This document shows, piece by piece, positions 16,029 through 22,860 of a DNA stretch of 34,899 bases. Source of the stretch: Paracraurococcus ruber (GTDB taxonomy: Bacteria > Pseudomonadota > Alphaproteobacteria > Acetobacterales > Acetobacteraceae); assembly GCF_004353985.1 (NCBI RefSeq), contig NZ_SMOA01000047.1:1-34899 (forward strand), written 5' to 3'. A model generated the notes under the pieces. It searched no databases. It was given only the letters and a program-made list of their open reading frames with translations, and was not told the DNA's origin. Each line of letters starts with the position of its first letter. Position 1 is the stretch's first letter. Position numbers and translations under genes: made by a program.

Positions 16029-17234
16029 ATGGCCTTATCCAACAGGCGCTCGCTGCTGGGGTCCGCCGCGCTCGGCGCCGGCGGCCTCGTCTCCTTCGAG
16101 AGGATCGCGCAGGCGGCCCAGGAGGCCGCGAAGACCGACCACGGCCAGCCCGGCCAGGGCGGCTTCGGCCGCCGGGTGGACAGGCTGCCGCCCGGCCCGG
16201 CGGTCGCCAGCCACAGCGAGAAGGACATCGCGGAATTCCCCGACTTCCGCTTCTCGCTCGACGGCAACGTGCCGAAGATCACCTCCGGCGGCTGGGCGAA
16301 GGAGGCGACGGTCCACCAGTTCCCCGTCAGCAAGGGGATCGCCGGCGTCCACATGTACCTGAACCCCGGCGCGTCGCGCGAGCTGCACTGGCACGCCATC
16401 GCCGCCGAATGGGCCTTCATCATCTCCGGCCGCTGCCAGACCGTGGTGCTGGACCCCTCCGGCGCGTCGGAGATCAACAACTACATGCCGGGCGACCTCT
16501 GGTACTTCGCCAAGGGGCACGGCCACGCGATCCAGACGATCGGCGACGAGCCCTGCCACTTCATCCTGAGCTTCGACAACGGCGCCTTCTCCGAGCACGG
16601 GACCTTCAGCATCACCGACTGGGTCGACGTGACGCCGAAGGACCTGCTGGCGAAGGAATTCGGCGTGCCGAAGGACATCTTCGACGCGTTCCCGAAGGGC
16701 GAGGCCTATATCTCCCAGGGGCCGGTGATCCCCCTTGCCCAGGCGACGGACGCGCCCTGGCCACGCGAGAGCACGCATAAATTCCGCCTGCTGCAGGACC
16801 GCCGCGCGGTGCGGGAATTCGAGGGCGGCCGGTTCTGGCTGGCGACCAGCGAGGAATTCCCGGCGCAGAGGACCATGTCGGGCGGCCTGATGGTCATCAA
16901 GCCGGGCGAGATGCGCAAGCTGCACTGGAACGTCAATGCCAATGAATGGCACTACTACCTGCGCGGCAAGGGCCAGGTGGCGGTGTTCGGGTCCGGCGGC
17001 CGCGGCAAGGTGGCGGAGGTGAATCCGGGCGACGTCGCCTACATCACCCAGGGCTTCGGCCACGCCATCCGCAACATCGGCGACGAGGACCTGGAGATCG
17101 TGCAGACCTGGGACAACCCGCTGCTCGAGGAGATCGAGCTCGACCGCTGGATCGCCACCAGCCCGCGCTACCTGCTGCAGAACAACTTCGCCGGGGCGAA
17201 GCCGGAGGATCTGGACAGGCTGAAGCAGGGCTGA
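16029..17234 (+). CDS. Exported bicupin, oxalate decarboxylase family
   Basis: The 401-aa product starts MALSNRRSLLGSAALGAGG, a probable Tat signal (RRSLLG). Two cupin domains follow. The first has the Mn ligands His120, His122, Glu127 (ELHWHAIAAEW) and His166 (GHGHAIQ). Its lid residues are SEHGT (188-192), where B. subtilis OxdC has SENST with proton donor Glu162. The second domain has His299, Asn301, Glu306 (KLHWNVNANEW) and His345, so Asn replaces one His ligand. Known OxdC converts oxalate to formate and CO2. With the first site intact the activity is plausible. AAGGAA lies 10 nt upstream of ATG. The gene stands alone between divergent and convergent neighbours. Confidence 0.88.
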   Translation: MALSNRRSLLGSAALGAGGLVSFERIAQAAQEAAKTDHGQPGQGGFGRRVDRLPPGPAVASHSEKDIAEFPDFRFSLDGNVPKITSGGWAKEATVHQFPVSKGIAGVHMYLNPGASRELHWHAIAAEWAFIISGRCQTVVLDPSGASEINNYMPGDLWYFAKGHGHAIQTIGDEPCHFILSFDNGAFSEHGTFSITDWVDVTPKDLLAKEFGVPKDIFDAFPKGEAYISQGPVIPLAQATDAPWPRESTHKFRLLQDRRAVREFEGGRFWLATSEEFPAQRTMSGGLMVIKPGEMRKLHWNVNANEWHYYLRGKGQVAVFGSGGRGKVAEVNPGDVAYITQGFGHAIRNIGDEDLEIVQTWDNPLLEEIELDRWIATSPRYLLQNNFAGAKPEDLDRLKQG

Positions 17235-17238
17235 GTCA

Positions 17239-17295
17239 CCGGGGAAGGCCCTGCCTTCCCCGGACCCCATCCGCCGAAGGCCGAACGGCCTTTGG
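17239..17295. repeat. Two-hairpin intergenic repeat, copy 2
   Basis: Hairpin A is CCGGGGAAGGC-CCT-GCCTTCCCCGG (17239-17263), an 11-bp stem. Hairpin B is CCGAAGGCC (17274-17282), loop GAAC, GGCCTTTGG (17287-17295), then AAACCTCGGG. Compared with copy 1 at 5920-5973, hairpin B differs by one base that becomes a G-T wobble, plus one loop base. It lies between the convergent oxdC-like and CoA-transferase genes and directly follows the latter's stop. Confidence 0.7.
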
Positions 17296-17306
17296 AAACC
17301 TCGGGT

Positions 17307-18536
17307 CTAGCGCACGACCCTTGACGCAAGCAGGCGCTCATACTCCGCCGCGCCAAGCACCGGCGTCAGCACCTGCGCATTGTGCTCGCCCAGCTTCGGC
17401 GCGGGCCTCGCCAGGATGCCCGGCGTCCCCGACAGGCGCGGCACCATGCCATGCATCGGCAGCCAGCCGCCCGGCATGTCCTCGTCCGGCACCTCGATCA
17501 CCGCCTCCCGCTCCACGACGTAGCGGTCATGCTCCAGCATCGCCGCATCCATGATGGGGCCGATGGTGACGCCGGCACGGTCGAAATGCGCCACCGTCTC
17601 CTCCAGCGTCCGCTCGGCGATGAAGCCGCCGATGATGGCGTCCAACTCCTCCACATGCTTCAGCCGCTCGGCATTGGTGCGGAAGCGCGGATCCTCGATC
17701 ATCTCCGGCCGCCCCAGCGAGGCGAACAGCTTCGCCGTCATGCCCTGCGTGCTGGCCGAGAGGCAGACCCAGCCGCCATCCTTGGTCCGGTAGGCATTGC
17801 GCGGCACGGAATTGGTGCTGCGGCTGCCGGTGCGCGGCTTCTTCTGCCCGGTCAGCTTCCAGCGGGCATGCTGCGGCTCCATCATCACATGGATGGGGTC
17901 GAACAGCGCGCAGTCGATCACCTGGCCCTGCCCCGTCGCCTCGGCATGGCGCAGCGCAATCATCGCCGCCGCCGCGCCATAGAGCCCGGCATAGCCATCC
18001 GCCATGTACATCGGCGGCAGCACCGGCTCCCGGTCGGCGAAGCCGTTGACGGCGGCGAAGCCGGAATACCCCTCCACCAGCGTGCCGAAGCCCGGCTTGT
18101 GGCGATACGGCCCGTCCTGCCCCCAGCCGCTGATGCGCACGATGACCAGGCGCGGGTTGATCGCCAGCAGCACCTCCGGCGCCAGCCCCATTTCCTCCAG
18201 CACGCCGGGGCGGAAGCTTTCCAGGAACATCGACGCGCCCTCGGCCAGGCGCTTCACCACCGCGATCCCTTCGGGGTTGCGCAGGTCCAGGCAGACCGAG
18301 AGCTTGTTGCGGCTCAGCGTCTTCCAGTCCACCGGGATGCCGCGCGTGTTCCAGGCGCGCAGCGTGTCGCCCTCCGGCGGCTCCACCTTGACCACCTCGG
18401 CGCCGTGGTCGGCCAGCACCTTGGACAGAATGTTGCCCGCGACCAGGCGCGAGAGGTCCACGACGCGCAGCCCCTGCAGGGCGCCGGTCGCGGCGGGGTC
18501 GAATTGCCGGCGGCGCGGCGAGGGTTTCTCGGTCAT
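17307..18536 (-). CDS. Class III (CaiB/BaiF) CoA-transferase
   Basis: This 409-aa enzyme should move CoA between carboxylic acids. The signature regions are LRVVDLSRLVAGNILSKVLADHGAEVVKVEPP (about residues 23-54), VDWKTLSRNKLSVCLDL, and PMYMADGYAGLYGAAAAM, in which the Asp of MADGYAG is the expected catalytic nucleophile. Its ATG overlaps the stop of the Bug gene by 4 nt (ATGA), so it is the last gene of a tight operon of PhyH, TauD, FAH, Bug and this transferase. Oxalate as substrate is possible because an OxdC-like gene is adjacent, but family III substrates vary widely (formyl, succinyl, carnitine, bile acids) and I cannot resolve it. Confidence 0.92.
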   Translation of the reverse strand: MTEKPSPRRRQFDPAATGALQGLRVVDLSRLVAGNILSKVLADHGAEVVKVEPPEGDTLRAWNTRGIPVDWKTLSRNKLSVCLDLRNPEGIAVVKRLAEGASMFLESFRPGVLEEMGLAPEVLLAINPRLVIVRISGWGQDGPYRHKPGFGTLVEGYSGFAAVNGFADREPVLPPMYMADGYAGLYGAAAAMIALRHAEATGQGQVIDCALFDPIHVMMEPQHARWKLTGQKKPRTGSRSTNSVPRNAYRTKDGGWVCLSASTQGMTAKLFASLGRPEMIEDPRFRTNAERLKHVEELDAIIGGFIAERTLEETVAHFDRAGVTIGPIMDAAMLEHDRYVVEREAVIEVPDEDMPGGWLPMHGMVPRLSGTPGILARPAPKLGEHNAQVLTPVLGAAEYERLLASRVVR

Positions 18537-19495
18537 TCCAGGCGGATATTGCCGGCCTCGATCACCCGGCGCCAGCGGGCCAGGTCGGCCTTCAGCACGG
18601 CGGCGAATTCCTCGTAGGGCCCGGCCGAGGGCGCCGCGCCCTCCCCGTCATAGATCCGCCGCAGCCCGGGATCGGCCAGCGCCCGGCCAGCCGCTTCATG
18701 GATGGCGCGGCGGGTCTCCACCGCCAGGTTCTTCGGCGCGAACAGGCCCCACCAGATATCCGCCTCGTAGTCCACGCCCTGCTCGCGCACCGTGCGCACG
18801 GGCGGCACCTCCGCCGGCAGCCCGCCGCCCGGCGCGGCGGCGGCGATGACGCGCACGCGGCCTTCGCGGATGGCGGCATTGGCGCTGGCGACGGTGGTGA
18901 TCATCAGCTGGATGGTGCCGGAGATCAGGTCCGTCACCGCTTGCGCCGTGCCGCGATAGGGCACGTGGTTCATGCGGATGCCGGCGGCCTGGCAGAGATA
19001 CTCGCTGACCACATGGTTCAGCCCGCCGGTGCCGGAGGAGCCGTAATCCACCACGCCCGGCCTGGCCTTCGCCCAGTCCACCAGCCCCGGCACGTCGCGC
19101 GGCGGGAAGCCGGGATTGGTCAGCAGGTAGTAGGGCGCGCGCGCTAGCAGGCTGACGGCGTCGAAGCTGCCCTCCGCATCCCAGGGCGGCTTCTGCAGGA
19201 TGGCGGAGGTGACGAAGGAGGAGGAGATGACCATCAGCGTATGGCCATCCGCCGGCGCCTGCGCCACCGCGCCAGCGCCGATGGACCCGCTGGCGCCGGC
19301 GCGGTTCTCGATGACGAAGGGCTGGCCGAAGCGCGCCTGCAGCCGCTCCGCCAGGGGCCGGGCGATGACGTCGTTGGACCCGCCGGGCGGGAAGGGCACG
19401 ATGATGCGGACGGCGCGGGACGGCCATGGCGCCTGCGCGCGAGTAACCAGGGGCGTGGCCAGGGCGGCGCCGAGCAGCGGTCGGCGCGGGATCAT
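18533..19495 (-). CDS. Bug/TctC-family periplasmic solute-binding protein
   Basis: The 320-aa product has a short signal peptide (MIPRRPLLGAALATPLVTRAQA) and the family hallmark AVRIIVPFPPGGSNDVIARPLAE, followed by FVIENRAGASGSIGA and NHVPYRGTAQAVTDLISGTIQLM. Its start overlaps the FAH gene stop by 4 nt and its stop overlaps the CoA-transferase start by 4 nt, so it is fully embedded in a catabolic operon. By context it should bind the pathway's substrate in the periplasm. There are no TctA/TctB genes next to it, so the membrane partner must be elsewhere. It is only moderately similar in wording to the other Bug protein at 10935, so it is probably not a recent duplicate. Confidence 0.92.
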   Translation of the reverse strand: MIPRRPLLGAALATPLVTRAQAPWPSRAVRIIVPFPPGGSNDVIARPLAERLQARFGQPFVIENRAGASGSIGAGAVAQAPADGHTLMVISSSFVTSAILQKPPWDAEGSFDAVSLLARAPYYLLTNPGFPPRDVPGLVDWAKARPGVVDYGSSGTGGLNHVVSEYLCQAAGIRMNHVPYRGTAQAVTDLISGTIQLMITTVASANAAIREGRVRVIAAAAPGGGLPAEVPPVRTVREQGVDYEADIWWGLFAPKNLAVETRRAIHEAAGRALADPGLRRIYDGEGAAPSAGPYEEFAAVLKADLARWRRVIEAGNIRLE

Positions 19496-20343
19496 GCCGC
19501 ATCCTCCTCGGCGATCACCGGGTTGCGCAGCACGCCGATCCCGCTGACCTCCACCTCCACCACGTCGCCGGGCCTGAGCCAGGGCGGCGGCTTGCGGGCA
19601 TGCGCCACGCCCTCCGGCGTGCCGGTGGCGATGACGTCGCCGGGCGAGAGCGGCGTGAAGCCGGAGATGTATTCGATCAGCGCGGCGACGGAGAGGATCA
19701 TGTCGCCCGTGCCGGTGCGCTGCCGTCGTTCCCCGTTCACCCGCGTCTCCAGCGTCAGCGCCGCCGGGTCGGGGATCTCGTCGGCCGTGACCAGCCAGGG
19801 GCCGAGCGGCCCCGTCCAGGGGAAATTCTTCCCCGCCGTCACCGAGTGCTTCTGGTAGTCCCGCACGGAGCCATCGTTGAAGATCGTATAGGCCGCGACA
19901 TGCTCCAGCGCCCGCGCCGCCGGGATGTGCCGGCCGGCGCGGCCGATCACCACCGCAAGCTCCCCCTCGTAGTCGAACTGGATGGAGTTGCGCGGCCGGA
20001 CCAGCGGCGCGCCATGCGGGATGATGCTGTCGGCCAGGCGGGCGAAGATGCGCGGCTGCTCCGGCACCTCCCGCCCCGCGCTCTCCGCCACATGGGCGCG
20101 GTAGTTCAGCCCGACGCAGAGCACCTTCCGGAGTGGCGAGGGCACGGCCGGCAGCAGGGTGACCTCGGCCAGCGCCAGGTCGGGCGCGGTGCCGGCCAGA
20201 TCCGCCAGCCGCGGCAGCCCGCCGGCCGCCAGCACCGCGGAGATATCGGCGAAGGGCAGCCGCTTGCCGCAGTCAACGATACCGTCCCCGACCACCAGGC
20301 CGAAGGAGGCGCGGCCACCGGCGACATAGCTGGCGATGCGCAT
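19492..20343 (-). CDS. Fumarylacetoacetate hydrolase (FAH) family protein
   Basis: This 283-aa protein belongs to the family that includes ureidoglycolate lyase, acylpyruvate hydrolase and 2-hydroxyhepta-diene-dioate isomerase. The motifs are KVLCVGLNYRAHVAE (about residues 73-87), FDYEGELAVVIGR with the Glu-x-Glu metal ligands, AYTIFNDGSVRDYQ, the stretch SVTAGKNFPWTGPLGPWLV, and IATGTPEGV. Length fits. It sits 4 nt after the TauD gene and overlaps the Bug gene by 4 nt. It should cleave a C-C bond or hydrolyse a diketo acid produced by the dioxygenases, but the substrate is unknown. Confidence 0.92.
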   Translation of the reverse strand: MRIASYVAGGRASFGLVVGDGIVDCGKRLPFADISAVLAAGGLPRLADLAGTAPDLALAEVTLLPAVPSPLRKVLCVGLNYRAHVAESAGREVPEQPRIFARLADSIIPHGAPLVRPRNSIQFDYEGELAVVIGRAGRHIPAARALEHVAAYTIFNDGSVRDYQKHSVTAGKNFPWTGPLGPWLVTADEIPDPAALTLETRVNGERRQRTGTGDMILSVAALIEYISGFTPLSPGDVIATGTPEGVAHARKPPPWLRPGDVVEVEVSGIGVLRNPVIAEEDAA

Positions 20344-20347
20344 GACG

Positions 20348-21250
20348 TCAGGCCGCCAGCCGCCAGTGCCGCTGGAATTCCGGGTCGAAGACCCGTTCCG
20401 CCATCACCTGGCAGCGCCACATCAGGCGATGCTCCGCCGGCCCGTAGTCGGGGATGGCGTTGTGCAGGGTGGCGAGGTGGTCCCAGAGCAGCACGTCGCC
20501 CTCGGTCCAGTGATGCGTCCAGCGGTATTCCGGCTGCAATTGATGGGCGAAGAGCTTGTCCAGCAGCGCCCGGCTCTCCGCCTCCCCCAGTTCCAGGATC
20601 CGCTCGGCATAGCCGGGGTTGCAGTACAGCACGCTGCGGCCGCTGATCGGGTGGCGCAGCAGCAGCGGATGCGTGGCGGGCGGGCGCTGCGCCCGCTGTT
20701 CCGGCGTCAGCGGCGCGCGGGCGCTGCCCGGGCGGGTGCGCATGCGTTCCCAGAACACGTTGAAGTCGTGCCGCGCCGTCAACCCCGCCAGCCTCTGCTG
20801 CAGCGCCGGGTCCAGGCCGTCGAAGGCCGCGCGCATGTCGGCGAAGACCGTGTCGCCCAGCGGCAGGCCGTCGCGCCGCGGCACCTGCACCGCGTACAGC
20901 ACGTTCACGAAGCCCCGTGTGGCCGTGTAGGACATGTCCGTGTGCCAGTCCTGCCCGGCATCGGCGATGCCGATCGGCTGCCCGTCCTGCAGGATGTTGG
21001 AGAGGATGCCGACCTCCGGCGCATCCTTGTGGTGGAAGCGGCCGGTGACCGAGCCCTGGATATGGCCGAAGCGGGCGGAGAATTCGCGCAGGTGCCGCGG
21101 TTCGATCCGCTGACCGGGGATGCGCAGCACCGCATGCTCGCCCAGCGCCCGCAGCAGCATGGCGAAATCCTCGTCGTGCAGCGGGCGGGTCAGGTCCAGG
21201 CCGTGGACCGTCGCGCCGAGCACGGCGCCGGTCGGTTCGATGGCGGGCAT
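20348..21250 (-). CDS. TauD/TfdA-family Fe(II)/2-oxoglutarate dioxygenase
   Basis: The 300-aa product from ATG 21250 (MPAIEPTGAVLG) has GAGGAAA just upstream; the frame is open to 21298. The Fe ligands are His103 and Asp105 (WHTDMSY) and distal His263 (HNAIPDY). Arg275 and Arg279 follow at the spacing expected for 2-oxoglutarate binding. This family hydroxylates substrates such as taurine, 2,4-D or alkyl sulfates, with loss of succinate and CO2. It follows the PhyH gene by 44 bp and precedes the FAH gene by 4 nt. Two oxygenases in a row suggest stepwise oxidation of one substrate. Confidence 0.92.
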   Translation of the reverse strand: MPAIEPTGAVLGATVHGLDLTRPLHDEDFAMLLRALGEHAVLRIPGQRIEPRHLREFSARFGHIQGSVTGRFHHKDAPEVGILSNILQDGQPIGIADAGQDWHTDMSYTATRGFVNVLYAVQVPRRDGLPLGDTVFADMRAAFDGLDPALQQRLAGLTARHDFNVFWERMRTRPGSARAPLTPEQRAQRPPATHPLLLRHPISGRSVLYCNPGYAERILELGEAESRALLDKLFAHQLQPEYRWTHHWTEGDVLLWDHLATLHNAIPDYGPAEHRLMWRCQVMAERVFDPEFQRHWRLAA

Positions 21251-21294
21251 GGCGGTTTCCTCCGCCGCCGATCCTGGCAGCCTGCCCTGCCGCG

Positions 21295-22143
21295 TCAACG
21301 GGTGATGCTGGCGCCCAATTTCCCCTCGCCCGCGGCGCCGCGGTAGAGGATGGCCAGCTGCCGGTCCAGGATGGCCTGGTGCCGGGCCAGCGCCTGCGGA
21401 TGCAGCTCCGCCTCCGGCGCCGTCTCATGCTCGAAATGGCCGAAGCGGTCGGCGCCGCGTACCAGCAGGGCGCTGTCCTTCTCGCCATTCAGCTGCCGCA
21501 CATGCGTCGGGACATAGCGGATGGCGAAGCCGATGCGCGGCCAGGCGGCGCGGTTCGGCTCCGACCCGTGCACGATCAGCACATGGTGCAGGCTCATCTC
21601 CCCGGGCTGCAGCACGATGTCCACCGCCTGCGCCTCGTCCACCTGCACCGCCACTTCCTGCCCGCGGGAGAGCAGGTTGTCCTTGGCGAAGGTGTCGGCA
21701 TGCGGCACCGCATCCCGGTGCGTGCCCGGCACCACGCGCATGCAGCCGCTTTCCGGCACGCTGGGCGTGAAGGCGATCCAGGCGGTCACGACATCGGGCG
21801 AGGACAGGCCCCAATAGGTGCCGTCCTGGTGCCAGGAGACATAGGCGGGATCGCGGGCGCCCTTCATGAAGAACTGGCTGCCCCAGCAGAGCAGGTCGTG
21901 GCCCAGCACGCTTTCCACCGCGTCCAGCACCGCCGGATGGGTGACGACCGCGTGCGCCCAGGGGAAGAGGAGGTGCGGCTTCTGGTTCATCCGGCCTTCC
22001 AGGCGGCCGCCGAGCCGCGCCTCGGTCTCCCGCAGCTGGTGCAGCAGGCGCGACGCCTCGGTGCCCGGGAAGGCGCGGATGGGGAAGTGGTAGCCGCGGT
22101 CGCGATAGGCGGCGACGGCATCGGCGGGCAGCGAGGCGGGCAT
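21295..22143 (-). CDS. Phytanoyl-CoA dioxygenase (PhyH) family protein
   Basis: The 282-aa product starts at ATG 22143 (MPASLPADAVAAYRDRGYHF), with GGAGGA 8 nt upstream. The frame is open far upstream (22605), but that segment is antisense to cinA. The double-stranded beta-helix motifs are VSWHQDGTYWGL (Fe ligands His and Asp), SGCMRVVPGTHRDAV, and LIVHGSEPNRAAWPRIGFAIRYVP (distal His and 2-oxoglutarate Arg). In this family similar proteins hydroxylate small metabolites as often as fatty acyl-CoAs. It is the first gene of the minus-strand operon to 17307 and is divergent from cinA across 111 bp. Confidence 0.92.
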   Translation of the reverse strand: MPASLPADAVAAYRDRGYHFPIRAFPGTEASRLLHQLRETEARLGGRLEGRMNQKPHLLFPWAHAVVTHPAVLDAVESVLGHDLLCWGSQFFMKGARDPAYVSWHQDGTYWGLSSPDVVTAWIAFTPSVPESGCMRVVPGTHRDAVPHADTFAKDNLLSRGQEVAVQVDEAQAVDIVLQPGEMSLHHVLIVHGSEPNRAAWPRIGFAIRYVPTHVRQLNGEKDSALLVRGADRFGHFEHETAPEAELHPQALARHQAILDRQLAILYRGAAGEGKLGASITR

Positions 22144-22254
22144 GGCGTGTCCTCCTGCCCGGCAGGCCACCATGGCGGCCCGGCGCGCGTCAACCGCGGC
22201 TTGCCCGGCGGCGCCGGCGGGTCCAGCCTGCCCCGCCCGAGGAGAGGATCCGCC

Positions 22255-22743
22255 ATGGAGACGCTGCTGCCCATCGCCGCCCGCGCCGGCGCGCTGCTGA
22301 AGGCGCGCGGGGACACGATCGCGGTGGCGGAGAGTTCCACCGGCGGCCTCGTCGCGGCGGCGCTGCTGGCGGTGCCCGGCGCCTCGGCCTATTTCCTCGG
22401 CGGCAGCGTGGTCTATACGCGCCAGGCGCGGGAGGCGCTGCTGGGGATCGAGCGCCGCGCGCTGGCCGCCGCGCCGCCGGCCTCCGAGGAGATGGCGGCG
22501 CTGCTGGCCGAGGCGGCGCGGCAGCGGCTCGGCACCGTCTGGGCGCTGGGCGAGGCCGGCGCGACCGGCCCGACCGGCAACCGCTACGGCCATGCGGCGG
22601 GCCATGGCGTCTTCGCGGTGGCCGGCCCGGTGCCGAAGCGGCTGACGATCGAGACCGGCAGCCCCGACCGCGTCGGCAACATGCGGGCCTTCGGCGAGAG
22701 GCTGCTGGGCCTGCTGGTCGAGGCTCTGGAAGCGGCGCCCTAG
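22255..22743 (+). CDS. CinA C-terminal domain protein (nicotinamide-nucleotide amidase type)
   Basis: The 162-aa product from ATG 22255 has GAGGAGAGG upstream. Its motif AESSTGGLVAAALLAVPGAS (about residues 24-43) is the CinA C-terminal signature. YFLGGSVVYTRQAREALLGI and GEAGATGPTGNRYG follow. The family PncC deamidates nicotinamide mononucleotide to nicotinic acid mononucleotide for NAD recycling. It stands alone, without the N-terminal molybdopterin-binding domain of full-length CinA. In E. coli-type PncC the motif usually reads AESCTGG. Here it is Ser-Ser. Function by analogy only. Confidence 0.88.
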   Translation: METLLPIAARAGALLKARGDTIAVAESSTGGLVAAALLAVPGASAYFLGGSVVYTRQAREALLGIERRALAAAPPASEEMAALLAEAARQRLGTVWALGEAGATGPTGNRYGHAAGHGVFAVAGPVPKRLTIETGSPDRVGNMRAFGERLLGLLVEALEAAP

Positions 22744-22746
22744 CCC

Positions 22747-22856
22747 TGGCGCCCCGATCCACCGCTCCGGGCCCTGCGGCCCTGCGCGGATCGGGGTAAA
22801 CGGCTTTGGCGCCCCGACTCACCGCTCCGGGCCCTGCGGCCCTGCGCGGATCGGGG
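22747..22856. repeat. 60-bp tandem duplication of a cruciform element
   Basis: Two copies (22747-22796 and 22807-22856, period exactly 60 bp) share 48 of 50 positions. Copy 1 contains CCCCGATCC (22752-22760) pairing with GGATCGGGG (22788-22796), plus an inner hairpin GGGCC-CTGC-GGCCC (22769-22782). In copy 2 two changes (GACTC for GATCC) reduce the outer stem to 6 bp. The element fills the gap between the convergent cinA and acyl-CoA dehydrogenase genes and probably acts as a two-sided terminator. Confidence 0.75.
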
Positions 22857-22860
22857 CGCG

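Noticed and set aside
17307-18536. Formyl-CoA:oxalate CoA-transferase (frc) assignment from proximity to the OxdC-like gene
   Set aside because: The two genes are convergent and not cotranscribed, no oxalyl-CoA decarboxylase is present, and I see no residue signature specific to Frc.
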